A DNA stretch of 64,000 nt from Sphingomonas colocasiae (GTDB lineage: Bacteria > Pseudomonadota > Alphaproteobacteria > Sphingomonadales > Sphingomonadaceae): the NCBI RefSeq assembly GCF_019880585.1, contig NZ_JAINVV010000014.1:124001-188000 (forward strand). Direction: 5' to 3'. The position numbers and the translations under genes were made by a program. The notes below the pieces were generated by a model. That model saw only the letters and a list, made by a program, of their open reading frames with translations, searched no databases and was not told the DNA's origin. Shown in pieces: positions 26,743 to 35,797 of the stretch. Position 1 is the first letter of the stretch. Each line of letters begins with the position of its first letter.

Positions 26743-28044
26743 ATGATGCGCGAGTCACTCTATCGCGCGGTCTGGCGTTGGCATTTCTATGCCGGACTGA
26801 TCGTGCTGCCCATGCTGATGTGGCTCGCCGCGACCGGCGCGCTCTATCTCTACAAGCCGGAGCTGGAGCGCGTCGTCTACGGCACATGGACGCAGCGTCA
26901 GTTCACCGGGCCACCCACGGCACTCGCGCCGATGCTCGATCGCGTCGCGGCGCAGATGCCGGGCCGGGTGACGCGGATCGAACGCCCCGCCGATCCCGAT
27001 GCGAGCTGGCGGATGACTTTGGTCCGGCCCGACGGGGAGCGGCTGACAGTGTTCGTCGATCCCGCCTTCGGTCAGGTGCTGGGCAGCGCTGCCGAGGGCG
27101 GCGTGATGGAGACGGTGAAGCGGCTGCACAGCCTGGCGATCACCGGGCCAATCGGCAACGCGCTGGTCGAGATCGCGGCGGGCTGGGTGATCCTGCTGTG
27201 CCTTTCGGGCTTTTATCTGTGGTGGCCCCGTGCTGGGCAAAGAGCGATCGCGCTGCGCGGGCACCCACGACAGCGCCTGTTCTGGCGCGATCTCCATGCG
27301 TCGGCGGGTGCGATCGTCGGCGGGGTGATCCTGTTCCTTGCCGTCACCGGCATGCCCTGGTCAGGCTATTGGGGCGGCTGGCTGCGCGGCGCGGTCACGG
27401 CTTCGGGCGGCGGGCGCCCGGCCGCGCCGGGGCCGGCGCGCGGCGACCATGCCGATCATGGCTCCGCCGACCCCGCCCTGCCCTGGTCGATGCGGCATCG
27501 CGGCCACCCGATGGGGCATGGCGGCGCCGATATCGGCCCGGATCGCGCGATCGCCATCGCCTCGGCGCGCGGGATCGAGTCCGCCTGGAGCCTCACGCCA
27601 CCCGCCGAGGCCGGCGCACCCTATCTGATCGCGGCGGCCACCCCGCGCGCCGATGGTGCGCGCGTGCTCTATCTCGACGCCGCCGATGGCCGGGTGTTGC
27701 TCGATGCACCCTATGCGACATTCGGGCGGGGTGCCCAGGCGATCGAATGGGGCATCGCCGTCCATCAGGGCCAGCAATATGGCGAGGTCAATCGGCTCGT
27801 CATGCTCGCCGGCTGCATCGGCGCATGGCTGCTCGCCCTGACCGCACCGATCCTCTGGTGGAAGCGCCGCCGGGCGGGCCGGCTCACGCCCCCACCCCGC
27901 GCCGACAACCGCCGCGCCCGCCGCGGCGTCGCCGCGATCATGGTGACGGTGGGCGCGCTGTTCCCGTTGACCGGCGCGACGATGCTGGCGGCACTGGCGG
28001 GAGAATGGATCTGGCGGGCGATCAGGTCGCGTTTTGCAACTTGA
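26743..28044 (+). CDS. PepSY-associated TM helix protein (iron/heme-linked reductase type)
   Basis: A 433-residue inner-membrane protein with four main helices. Start ATG 26743 or 26746. The family pattern is RAVWRWHFYAGLIVLPMLMWLAATGALYLYKPELE (about 6-40), VIRLHS-like VKRLHSLAITGPIG, WVILLCLSGFYLWWPR and FWRDLHASAGAIVGGV. Histidines in these helices (HFYAG, RLHS, DLHAS, VHQGQQYG) fit heme or metal binding. A His-rich loop (GDHADHGSADP, MRHRGHPMGHGG) at about 225-265 looks metal-binding. Its close coupling to the receptor supports periplasmic reduction of imported metal chelate. Confidence 0.85.
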   Translation: MMRESLYRAVWRWHFYAGLIVLPMLMWLAATGALYLYKPELERVVYGTWTQRQFTGPPTALAPMLDRVAAQMPGRVTRIERPADPDASWRMTLVRPDGERLTVFVDPAFGQVLGSAAEGGVMETVKRLHSLAITGPIGNALVEIAAGWVILLCLSGFYLWWPRAGQRAIALRGHPRQRLFWRDLHASAGAIVGGVILFLAVTGMPWSGYWGGWLRGAVTASGGGRPAAPGPARGDHADHGSADPALPWSMRHRGHPMGHGGADIGPDRAIAIASARGIESAWSLTPPAEAGAPYLIAAATPRADGARVLYLDAADGRVLLDAPYATFGRGAQAIEWGIAVHQGQQYGEVNRLVMLAGCIGAWLLALTAPILWWKRRRAGRLTPPPRADNRRARRGVAAIMVTVGALFPLTGATMLAALAGEWIWRAIRSRFAT

Positions 28045-28084
28045 GCGGATTCGGCGTTATCCTCTCCACCGGAGGAGAGGATCC

Positions 28085-28678
28085 ATGAACGACCAGACTC
28101 ATGATCGCGCGACATTCACCGCGATGACCGAGGGCACCCAGGCCGATTGGCAGGCGATCAGCAGCCATTTCATCCCCTTCGCCGCCAAGGGCGGCCGGCG
28201 GGTGCTCGATCATCTGAAGCTGCTCGACGGCGATTATGGCGGCTTCCCGGTCGACCGGCTGCAACATTCGCTGCAGACCGCCACACGCGCGCATCGCGAC
28301 GGCCGCCCCGACGATTATGTGGTGATGGCGCTGATCCACGATATCGGCGACACGCTGGGCGCCTATAACCACCCTGATATCGGCGCCGCGATCATCAGGC
28401 CCTTCGTATCGGAAGAGATCCACTGGATCACGGCCCAGCACGGCATCTTCCAGGGCTATTATTTCTTCCATCATCTCGGCATGGACCGCGATCTGCGCGA
28501 GACGTTCAGAGGCCATCCGCATTTCGAGGCCTGCGCGGAGTTCTGCGAGAAATACGATCAGGCCGCGTTCGACCCCGCTTATGAAAGCGCACCGCTCGAT
28601 TTCTTCGAACCGATGGTGATGAAGCTGTTCGAACGGCCCAGGCAGAGCCTCTATTCGAGGACGGCTGAAGCGGCGTAA
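28085..28678 (+). CDS. HD-domain protein (PhnZ/MIOX-like oxygenase or phosphohydrolase)
   Basis: A 197-residue protein from ATG 28085 with a GGAGGAGAGG ribosome-binding site. Metal ligands of an HD fold: His61 in LQHSLQTATRAH, His85-Asp86 in ALIHDIGDT, and the downstream pairs YNHPDIGAAIIRPFV and ITAQHGIFQGYYF. The FVSEEIHWITAQHG segment resembles the PhnZ/DUF family of mixed-valent di-iron HD oxygenases. Substrate is unknown. Confidence 0.8.
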   Translation: MNDQTHDRATFTAMTEGTQADWQAISSHFIPFAAKGGRRVLDHLKLLDGDYGGFPVDRLQHSLQTATRAHRDGRPDDYVVMALIHDIGDTLGAYNHPDIGAAIIRPFVSEEIHWITAQHGIFQGYYFFHHLGMDRDLRETFRGHPHFEACAEFCEKYDQAAFDPAYESAPLDFFEPMVMKLFERPRQSLYSRTAEAA

Positions 28679-28704
28679 CCCACCTTTTCGCCCGCATATA
28701 CAGC

Positions 28705-28737
28705 AAAACCGCCGCCCCTTTCGGGACGGCGGTCCTG
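28705..28737 (-). terminator. Intrinsic terminator after the large TonB receptor
   Basis: On the minus strand ACCGCCGTCCC pairs with GGGGCGGCGGT (one mismatch) around GAAA, followed by TTTT. Lies between the convergent HD gene and TonB receptor. Confidence 0.75.
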
Positions 28738-28758
28738 CTATGAACCATTGGCTCGCGA

Positions 28759-31329
28759 TCAGAACGCGACGACGAGCGAACCCATCACGGTGCGCGGCGG
28801 GCCCATCTGCACGAAGATCGGCGAGGTATAGCCGGTCAGCGTGTTGCCCGAATAGGTCGGGGTCTGGTTGCCGCCGTCGAAGCCGCCGACATACATCTTG
28901 TCGAACAGGTTGGTGACGTTGAGCTGGAAATAGGTCTTGTCGTTCAGACCCAGGAATTCCAGCGACAGACGGGCGTCCAGATCGACCAGCGTATAGGCCG
29001 GCGCGGCGGCCGGATAAACGATGGTCTGGGCCGCGCCGACATAGACCGGCAGGTTCGAGTCGTTCACGAAGCGCTTGCCGGTGCGCTTGATCTGGGCGCC
29101 CAGATCGAGCGGACCGAGCGACGCCTGCGCACGACCGCCCAGCGTGAAGACGGGCGCGCCCGACTCACGCTTGCCGGCGGTCGGCAGCGTGACGGTGGTG
29201 CCGTTGGGCAGTTCGGCGACGACCAGATCGTCCTTGATCTTCGACTTCATGTACGAACCGAAGGCGTACAGCGAGATTTCGGGGATCGGCTGATAGCTGA
29301 TGCTGCCGTCGATACCGTATTTGTCGACATTGCCGAGGTTACGGAAGACGCTGCGATCCAGATCGGGATCATAGGCCTCGGCCAGACGGTTCTTGTACTG
29401 GGTGAACCAGACCGAGACCTGCGCCTGAACCTTCGAGCTGCGATAGCGGGCACCGAGGTCGAAATTGTTCGTCGTTTCCGGCGTCGGGTTCGCCTGCGGC
29501 GTGTTCGGCGCGAAGAAGAACGAGTTGTACAGCGAGTCGGTACGCGGTGCCTGGAGGCCCATCGAGAAGTTGCCGAAGATGCTCGCGCGATCGACGATGT
29601 CGAACACGAAGCCGACGTTCGGCAGGATCTTGTCGTACTTGAAGGTGCGCGTCTGCGGCCCCTGGATCGCCGCGTTGGCGGCTGCATAGGCAGTGGCGGC
29701 GGCGGCGTTGGTGCCGAAGCAGTCCACATTGCCCGACGCATCGCGCGTGAAGCAGTAGTTGCTCAGTTCGCGCTTCATGAAGGGCACGCGCAGACCGGCG
29801 TTCACCACCAGGCGATCGTCCAGGAACTCGCCGCGATATTCACCGGCGATCTGATGCAGGATCGCATAGGAAAGACGATCGCGCTTCTGGAGGATATTGC
29901 CGTTCACGTCTGCGAGCGGATCGTTGATCGGGAACACGTCGAACGGCGTGCCGTCGATGTCGAGATAGCCGACTTCGCCGGTCTGGCGGTGACGCGCGCG
30001 ATCCCAGGAATAGGCGACGCGGACCGTGTTGTTGTCGTCGATGTCGTAGCGCAGGCCGGCGATCGCGCCGAAGCGGCGGGTGATCGTCTGGCTCGGCGCG
30101 AGCAGGCGGACGGTATCGAGGATATCGCCATCGCCATTCAGATCGCGGCCGAAATAGGGAGCGCCGCTGCCCGAGTTCGCGGCATAGCCGGTCTGGAGCG
30201 AGGTGCCGGCGCCGCGATCGACGTCGTAGCGGCCTTCCTGGCCGACCACGGTGCCGCCGCCATTGGCCTTGGTGTACTGGAAGCTCGCGTCGAGCGTGAA
30301 GACCAGGCCGTCAGCCAGCGTGAACTTCGACGCACCGCGGATATTGCCGGTGTTCGACGGGTTGAAACGCTCGTCGAAGGTCGAACCGCAGCTGTTCGCG
30401 GTATCGGCGACGCCGGGGCGCGCCACGGTGTTGGCCGAGCAGCGCGGGATCGCGTAGAAACGCTCGTCCTTGGTCAGCGGCAGGCGGTTGGTCACCACGC
30501 GGCCGCCGGTCGTATCCGTGCGCAGGGCCACGGAACCGAGGAAGTTGTTGCGGTTCTGGTTGTAATGGCCGGACAGCGACACGAAATCGCCGTTCGAGCC
30601 GATCGGCTGATAGATGCGGCCGTTATATTGCTGCTTGTCGATCTTGCCGACGCGATTGGCCGAGCCGCCGCGATTGAACGGGTTGTTGTTCTCGGCGTGG
30701 CTGGCGGCGAAGAATGCGCGCGTGCCCCAGGGACCGATCTCGCCGGTGTCGACCGATCCGAAGACGCGGAAGAACCCGTAATCGCCAACCGATCCGGCCA
30801 TCTTGGCGCCGAAATCCTGATACGGATTGCGCGTCCGATAGTTGACCGTCGAACCCGAAGCGGCGGCGGTCGGGCTGTCGACATCGGTGGTGCCGAGGTT
30901 GACGTTGACCTGCTCGATCAGTTCGGGATCGACCTGCTGGTTCGAATAAAGCGCGTAATTGCCCGAATCGTTCAACGGGATACCGTCGAAGGTCTGGCTG
31001 ATGCGCGAATTGTCGAAGCCGCGGATGTAGAGCTTGCCGCCCGCCGAACCGAACGGATCGTTGTTCTGGAAGGAAACGCCCGGAAGCTGGTTGATGATGT
31101 CGTTGACCGTCTGGCCGGGAACCTGGCGCGCGATGAAATCCTGCGTCAGCACGGCCTTGGCCTTGCTGGTATCGGGCGCGATCACGCCGGCGACGCCGCT
31201 GTCGGCACGCGCGCCGGTGACGACGATTTCGGTATCGTCGAAATCGACCGAACCGGTCGACTGGGCGAACGCCGCGCCCGGAATCGCGAGCGCAGCAACG
31301 GCTACACCGACGTAAAGCATATTCTTCAT
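28759..31329 (-). CDS. Large TonB-dependent receptor, substrate unknown
   Basis: An 856-residue receptor. Signal peptide MKNMLYVGVAVAALAIPGAAFAQ, TonB box-like EIVVTGARAD, plug with TVNDIINQLPGVSFQNNDPFG and LYIRGFDNSRISQTFDGIPLN, long barrel, and C-terminal GPPRTVMGSLVVAF ending in Phe. The plug matches the sphingomonad receptor group often linked to plant-derived sugars or phenolics. Tandem operator-like repeats lie 65-117 bases upstream at 31394-31446. Monocistronic with its own terminator. Confidence 0.92.
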   Translation of the reverse strand: MKNMLYVGVAVAALAIPGAAFAQSTGSVDFDDTEIVVTGARADSGVAGVIAPDTSKAKAVLTQDFIARQVPGQTVNDIINQLPGVSFQNNDPFGSAGGKLYIRGFDNSRISQTFDGIPLNDSGNYALYSNQQVDPELIEQVNVNLGTTDVDSPTAAASGSTVNYRTRNPYQDFGAKMAGSVGDYGFFRVFGSVDTGEIGPWGTRAFFAASHAENNNPFNRGGSANRVGKIDKQQYNGRIYQPIGSNGDFVSLSGHYNQNRNNFLGSVALRTDTTGGRVVTNRLPLTKDERFYAIPRCSANTVARPGVADTANSCGSTFDERFNPSNTGNIRGASKFTLADGLVFTLDASFQYTKANGGGTVVGQEGRYDVDRGAGTSLQTGYAANSGSGAPYFGRDLNGDGDILDTVRLLAPSQTITRRFGAIAGLRYDIDDNNTVRVAYSWDRARHRQTGEVGYLDIDGTPFDVFPINDPLADVNGNILQKRDRLSYAILHQIAGEYRGEFLDDRLVVNAGLRVPFMKRELSNYCFTRDASGNVDCFGTNAAAATAYAAANAAIQGPQTRTFKYDKILPNVGFVFDIVDRASIFGNFSMGLQAPRTDSLYNSFFFAPNTPQANPTPETTNNFDLGARYRSSKVQAQVSVWFTQYKNRLAEAYDPDLDRSVFRNLGNVDKYGIDGSISYQPIPEISLYAFGSYMKSKIKDDLVVAELPNGTTVTLPTAGKRESGAPVFTLGGRAQASLGPLDLGAQIKRTGKRFVNDSNLPVYVGAAQTIVYPAAAPAYTLVDLDARLSLEFLGLNDKTYFQLNVTNLFDKMYVGGFDGGNQTPTYSGNTLTGYTSPIFVQMGPPRTVMGSLVVAF

Positions 31330-31393
31330 GGATAGTCCCCTTGATGGACCCGGTCGCCTTCCCTCAAAGCCGACTCGTGATCCTAAGTCCTAG

Positions 31394-31406
31394 GTTGCAC
31401 TGCAAC
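31394..31406. promoter_or_regulatory. Candidate operator copy 1 (perfect palindrome)
   Basis: GTTGCA-C-TGCAAC, a perfect 13-bp palindrome 65 bases ahead of the TonB receptor start. Confidence 0.5.
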
Positions 31407-31434
31407 AGCACGGCGGTCCCTTAAAGGCCCAAAT

Positions 31435-31447
31435 GTTGCACTGCGAT
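31435..31447. promoter_or_regulatory. Candidate operator copy 2 (imperfect)
   Basis: GTTGCACTGCGAT repeats the first 10 bases of the palindrome at 31394, centre-to-centre 41 bases. Confidence 0.4.
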
Positions 31448-31630
31448 GACGGGGGGTTCGTTATTTTCCCAAGTGATGCATAGCTGCCACACCGGTTGGA
31501 AAAAATCGACAAGGCCGGACAGAGCCGACGAATTGCCATAGTCGCGTAACAATCACGATCGCACGCGCTGCGATCCGCATCGGCGATCGATATTATCGGG
31601 TCGCTGTTCACGACTTGCGAATAGCGGCGC

Positions 31631-31810
31631 TCAGCGCAATTTCGCGATCTTCAGCCCATCCAGCTTCGCGCGATCCTTGATCGATTCCTCGCTGCGCGTC
31701 AGCGCCTTCGAAATCGCCTTCAGCGCCATGCCCTTCTTGGCGAGCTGATGCAGCTTCTGGATCTCGTCGCTCGTCCAGGGCTGGCGATGCCGTTCGAAAC
31801 GCTCGGCCAT
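31631..31810 (-). CDS. Small helical DNA-binding-like protein (SANT/Myb-like), coupled to lepA
   Basis: A 59-residue protein whose ATG (31810-31808) overlaps the lepA stop as TGATG. The sequence RQPWTSDEIQKLHQLAKKG then ISKALTRSEESIKDRAKLDG has the W-x(n)-E-x2-L-x2-L pattern and a second helix pair like a SANT/Myb repeat; small proteins of this kind occur widely in alphaproteobacteria. It is basic ([10 protein letters not shown] start, KIAKLR end). Role unknown. Confidence 0.75.
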   Translation of the reverse strand: MAERFERHRQPWTSDEIQKLHQLAKKGMALKAISKALTRSEESIKDRAKLDGLKIAKLR

Positions 31811-33603
31811 CAGGCGTCATCCCCCATGCGCAGCGCCGCGATGAAGGCCTCTTGCGGGATGCTCACGCTGCCATATTCACGCATCCGCTTCTTGCCTTCC
31901 TTCTGCTTGTCCAGAAGCTTCTTCTTGCGGCTGATGTCGCCGCCATAGCATTTCGCGGTCACATCCTTGCGCAGCGCGGCGATCGTCTCGCGCGCGATCA
32001 CCTTGCCGCCGATCGCGGCCTGGATCGGGATCTTGAACAGGTGGCGCGGGATCAGGTCCTTCAGCCGTTCGCACATGTGGCGGCCGCGCGCCTCGGCGGC
32101 GCTGCGGTGGACGATCATGCTGAGCGCGTCGACCGGCTCGTTGTTCACCAGGATGTTCATCTTGACGAGATCGCCGGGGCGATGGCCGATCTGGTGATAG
32201 TCGAAGCTGGCATAGCCGCGGCTGATGCTCTTCAACCGGTCGTAAAAGTCGAAGACCACTTCGTTGAGCGGCAGTTCATAGGTGATCTGCGCGCGGCCGC
32301 CGACATAGGTGAGGTTCTTCTGGATGCCGCGACGATCCTGGCAGAGCTTCAGGATCGGCCCCAGATATTCGTCGGGCACATAGATCACCGCCTCGATCCA
32401 GGGTTCCTCGATCTCCTCGATCCGGTTGGGATCGGGCATGTCCGCCGGATTGTGCAGTTCGAGCTGCCCGCCGCCATGGGTGAGCGTCAGGTGATAGACC
32501 ACCGACGGCGCCGTAGTGATCAGATCGAGATCATATTCACGCGTCAGCCGCTCCTGGATGATCTCCAGATGGAGCAGCCCCAGGAAGCCGCAGCGGAAGC
32601 CGAAGCCCAGCGCCGCGCTCGTCTCCATCTCGAAGCTGAAGGAGGCGTCGTTGAGCCGCAGCTTCGAGATGCTCTCGCGCAGCTTCTCGAAATCATTGGC
32701 ATCGGTCGGAAACAGGCCGCAGAACACCACCGGCTGCACTTCCTTGAAACCCGGCAGCGCTTCGGCGGCGGGTTTCTTGGCGTCGGTGATGGTGTCGCCG
32801 ACCATGGTCTGTGCGACTTCCTTGATCTGCGCGGTGATGAAGCCGATCTCGCCCGGCCCCAGTTCGGGCAGCTGCTCGATCTTGGGGCGCATGCAGCCTG
32901 TGCGGTCGACCAGATGGGTGGTGCCCGCCTGCATGAACTTGATCTGCTGGCCCTTCTTCAGCACGCCGTCGATGACGCGGACGAGGATGACGACGCCCAG
33001 ATAGGGATCGTACCAGCTATCGACGAGCATCGCCTTCAGCGGCGCGTCGCGATCGCCCTTGGGCGACGGGATCTTGGCGACGATCTGGTCGAGAATCTCT
33101 TCGATGCCGATGCCGGACTTGGCGCTCGCCAGCACGGCTTCCGACGCGTCGAGGCCGATAATGTCCTCGATCTCGGCGCGCACGCGCTCCGGTTCCGCCG
33201 CCGGCAGGTCGATCTTGTTGATGACGGGCAGGATCTCGTGATCATGCTCGATCGACTGATAGACATTGGCGAGCGTCTGCGCCTCGACGCCCTGCGCGGC
33301 ATCGACGACCAGCAGCGCGCCTTCGCAGGCCGCGAGCGAGCGCGAGACTTCATAGGCGAAGTCGACATGGCCCGGCGTGTCCATCAGGTTGAGGACATAG
33401 CCCTTCCAGTCGAGGCGCACGGTCTGCGCCTTGATGGTGATGCCACGCTCCTTCTCGATCTCCATATTGTCGAGGACCTGGGCGGACATCTCGCGCTCGG
33501 TCAGGCCGCCGGTGCGCTGGATCAGCCGATCGGCCAGCGTCGACTTGCCATGGTCGATATGCGCGATGATTGAAAAGTTGCGGATCTTGTCGAGCGGAGT
33601 CAT
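31810..33603 (-). CDS. lepA: Elongation factor 4 (LepA)
   Basis: A 597-residue translational GTPase, the standard LepA length. G1 [14 protein letters not shown] at residues 15-28, G3 DTPGHVDF, G4 NKIDLP; EF-G-like domains II, III and V, and the LepA-specific C-terminal domain starting near [23 protein letters not shown]. It acts on ribosomes during initiation or back-translocation under stress. The next gene downstream overlaps its stop codon. Confidence 0.97.
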   Translation of the reverse strand: MTPLDKIRNFSIIAHIDHGKSTLADRLIQRTGGLTEREMSAQVLDNMEIEKERGITIKAQTVRLDWKGYVLNLMDTPGHVDFAYEVSRSLAACEGALLVVDAAQGVEAQTLANVYQSIEHDHEILPVINKIDLPAAEPERVRAEIEDIIGLDASEAVLASAKSGIGIEEILDQIVAKIPSPKGDRDAPLKAMLVDSWYDPYLGVVILVRVIDGVLKKGQQIKFMQAGTTHLVDRTGCMRPKIEQLPELGPGEIGFITAQIKEVAQTMVGDTITDAKKPAAEALPGFKEVQPVVFCGLFPTDANDFEKLRESISKLRLNDASFSFEMETSAALGFGFRCGFLGLLHLEIIQERLTREYDLDLITTAPSVVYHLTLTHGGGQLELHNPADMPDPNRIEEIEEPWIEAVIYVPDEYLGPILKLCQDRRGIQKNLTYVGGRAQITYELPLNEVVFDFYDRLKSISRGYASFDYHQIGHRPGDLVKMNILVNNEPVDALSMIVHRSAAEARGRHMCERLKDLIPRHLFKIPIQAAIGGKVIARETIAALRKDVTAKCYGGDISRKKKLLDKQKEGKKRMREYGSVSIPQEAFIAALRMGDDA

Positions 33604-33832
33604 GGCGCGCGCCTAGCATCGCTGCCGCCCGATGTCATCGACCAACAGCGGCGGCGATATATGACGAAGCCCGTCATGTGATCCAGAGCACTTACGCGGT
33701 TGCGGCTTTGGTGATATGGCGGCGTCACACCGTCAACAAGCGGGTCGCGCGCAGGATTTTGCATCTCGGCTTCCGGGGGGCGTGAAAACATCTCACGCAA
33801 CAAGGCGCCGATTTTCATTTGGGGAGAATATC
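33604..33832. other. Divergent promoter region, lepA and csgG-like gene
   Basis: 229 bases containing the promoters of both genes and a GGGGAGA ribosome-binding site at 33821-33827. No gene seen. Confidence 0.5.
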
Positions 33833-34627
33833 GTGTCCGTCAAACTGACTTCGTTGCTCGTCGCATCCTCGCTCTGCCTCGCGGCCTCGCCCGCGCTGGC
33901 GAAGGATACGAAGGGTTCGTCCGCACGCCAGGAGCAGTCCCGCGGAACGCAGGAAATTCCGCGCTGCACCCGCAAGCTCGGCTCGGTCGCGATCGTCGAG
34001 CCCGACACCCAGTGGTGGCGCGACTATAATCTGGGCAGCCCCGAAGCGATCCTGAAGGTGTTCGTCCAGCAGTCGGGCTGCTTCACCATCGTCAATCGCG
34101 GCCGCGCGATGCAGAGCCGCGCGATGGAACGCGCCATGGCCGATTCGGGCGAGCTTCAGTCGGGCTCCAACCTCGGCAAGGGCCAGGTGAAGACGGCCGA
34201 CTATTATCTTGAGCCCAACATCGTCGGCGCGAATGCCAATGGCGGCGGCGGCGGCGCGGGCGGTGCGCTCGGCGGCGCGCTGGGCGGCCTGTTCGGCGGC
34301 GCCGGCCGCGTGATCGGCGGCATCGCCGGCGGCGTGTCGGTCAAGAAGAAGGAAGCGAACGTCACGCTTTCGATCGTCAACGGCCGCACCACCGAGGAAG
34401 AGGCGCTGACCGAGGGCTATGCCCGCAAGTCGGACGTCAGCTTCGGCGGCGGCGGCGGCGCGCTGTGGGGCGGCGGCCTCGCCGCGGCCGGCGGCGGCGG
34501 CTACCAGAACACCGAGATCGGCCAGGTCATCGTGCTCGCCTATCTCGACGCCTATACCAAGCTGGTCACCCAGCTCGGCGGCCTGCCCGAGAACGCGGCA
34601 GCCGCGGCGCCCGTCGCCCGCAAATAA
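33833..34627 (+). CDS. CsgG/HfaB-like secreted protein, Gly-rich
   Basis: A 264-residue protein from GTG 33833, chosen because it gives a clear signal peptide (VKLTSLLVASSLCLAASPALA) 5 bases after GGGGAGA. The body shows the CsgG/HfaB fold pattern: LGSVAIVEPDTQWWRDY, LGSPEAILKVFVQQSGCFTIVNRG and a C-terminal GQVIVLAYLDAYTKLVTQLGG. A glycine-rich insert (GGGGGAGGALGGALGGLFGG) lies at about 140-170 and another near 210-225. Homologues export curli or anchor the holdfast; here the partner genes are absent, so the role is inference. Confidence 0.7.
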   Translation: MSVKLTSLLVASSLCLAASPALAKDTKGSSARQEQSRGTQEIPRCTRKLGSVAIVEPDTQWWRDYNLGSPEAILKVFVQQSGCFTIVNRGRAMQSRAMERAMADSGELQSGSNLGKGQVKTADYYLEPNIVGANANGGGGGAGGALGGALGGLFGGAGRVIGGIAGGVSVKKKEANVTLSIVNGRTTEEEALTEGYARKSDVSFGGGGGALWGGGLAAAGGGGYQNTEIGQVIVLAYLDAYTKLVTQLGGLPENAAAAAPVARK

Positions 34628-34651
34628 GCGACAGGCACAACCGAATGGAGC

Positions 34652-34688
34652 GCCGTCCCGGTCCGCCGGGGCGGCGCTTTGTTTTTGT
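34652..34688 (+). terminator. Intrinsic terminator after the csgG-like gene
   Basis: GCGCCGTCCCGG / CCGGGGCGGCGC stem with TTTGTTTTTG downstream. Confidence 0.85.
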
Positions 34689-34727
34689 GCGGTTCCTGCG
34701 TATTCATCCGCGCAAAGGAGAGACCCG

Positions 34728-35690
34728 ATGCGCCCATTCGTCCTGCTTGCCGTGAGCCTTGCCTCAAGCTTCGCCCTTGCCGTCCCCGCCGCCGCGGAGA
34801 CGCTGCTGATCGGCAACAAGGCTGAAGACACGGTCAGCTTCATCGATCTCGCGACCGGCAAGGAACGCGCCCGCGTCGAAACCGCGCATATGCCGCACGA
34901 GATCGCGATCTCGCCGGACGGCAAACAGGCAGCGGTCGTGGCCTATGGCGGCACCACGCTCGATATCTTCGACGTCGCCAGTGCCAGCCGGGTCAAGCGG
35001 ATCGACCTGTCACCCAATGTCGCGCCGCACGGAATCGCCTGGCTGCGCGACGGCCGGCTGGTCGTCACCACCGAGAAGAGCAAGTCGCTGACATTGGTCG
35101 ATCCCGCCACCGGCGCCGTCAGCGCGGTCGCTACCGACCAGAACGGATCGCACATGGTGGCGATCGCGCCCACCGGCGGGCGCGCCTATGTCGCCAATAT
35201 CGCATCGGGCACGGTCAGCGTGATCGACATCGATACGCGCCGCAAGATCGCCGACATCGCGGTGGGCGGACGCCCCGAAGGCATCGCGCTGACACCCAAC
35301 GGCAAGCAGCTCTGGGTGGGCGATCTGTCGGCCCCGCATGTCCGTATCGTCGATACCGCGACGCTCAAGACCGTTGCGACACTGCCCGTCGATCCGGTGG
35401 CGATCCGTGTCGCGATCAGCCCGGACGGCAAGACCGCCGTCACCTCCAATCTCGAATCGGGTACGCTGACGCTGATCGATGTCGCGAAGCGCAAGGTGCT
35501 GAAGACGATATCGGTGAGCGGCCAGAAGGATGCGGGCCAGGTCACGATCCTGTTCTCGCGCGACGGCAAACGCCTCTATGCGGCCGAAACCTATCGCAAC
35601 GAGATCGCGGAAGTCGATATGAAGAACGGCACCGTGCTCCGGCGCATCCCTGCCGGCAAGAATGGCGACGGGCTCGGCATCGCGCCCTGA
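34728..35690 (+). CDS. Periplasmic YVTN-type beta-propeller protein
   Basis: A 320-residue protein from ATG 34728 with a strong AAAGGAGAG site and a signal peptide ending AAAETL. The mature part is about seven blades with repeated xVSVID, xGTxIP and AxSPDGK motifs (ISPDGKQAAVVAYGG, TPNGKQLWVGDLS, SPDGKTAVTSN). YVTN propellers bind partners, surfaces or quinones; function here is not identifiable. Confidence 0.8.
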   Translation: MRPFVLLAVSLASSFALAVPAAAETLLIGNKAEDTVSFIDLATGKERARVETAHMPHEIAISPDGKQAAVVAYGGTTLDIFDVASASRVKRIDLSPNVAPHGIAWLRDGRLVVTTEKSKSLTLVDPATGAVSAVATDQNGSHMVAIAPTGGRAYVANIASGTVSVIDIDTRRKIADIAVGGRPEGIALTPNGKQLWVGDLSAPHVRIVDTATLKTVATLPVDPVAIRVAISPDGKTAVTSNLESGTLTLIDVAKRKVLKTISVSGQKDAGQVTILFSRDGKRLYAAETYRNEIAEVDMKNGTVLRRIPAGKNGDGLGIAP

Positions 35691-35739
35691 CACAGGCATT
35701 TTCAAATAAGAAAAACATGTCCTGATCGCGCCGTTTTCT

Positions 35740-35745
35740 TGACAA
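35740..35745 (+). promoter_or_regulatory. Possible -35 element of the CocE/NonD hydrolase gene
   Basis: Exact TTGACA at 35740-35745, 52 bases before the start codon. The region 17 bases on (AACAGT) is a poor -10, so this is suggestive only. The leader has a GAGGGGGAG ribosome-binding site. Confidence 0.3.
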
Positions 35746-35797
35746 TATGCATGATTGCCGAAACAGTCGGTACACAGAATGAGGGGGAGATTGCCGG

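Larger units (their letters stand above)
31330..31630. other. Promoter gap upstream of the large TonB receptor
   Basis: 301 bases without a convincing gene. It holds the GTTGCACTGC repeats and the leader of the receptor. An open frame on the minus strand at 31390-31611 has no good start or composition and is treated as noise. Confidence 0.5.

Noticed and set aside
29854-31335. Plus-strand 493-codon frame
   Set aside because: Antisense to the large TonB receptor, Arg/Ala/Val-rich shadow composition.
31390-31611. 73-codon minus-strand frame upstream of lepA's small gene
   Set aside because: Covers the TonB receptor promoter and operator-like repeats; no ribosome site and Cys-rich random composition.
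31852-33573. Plus-strand 573-codon frame
   Set aside because: Antisense shadow of lepA.
34230-34500. GGC-rich repeats suggesting a simple-sequence or CRISPR-like array
   Set aside because: They encode the glycine-rich loops of the CsgG-like protein; no regular spacer-repeat structure. No CRISPR array was seen anywhere.
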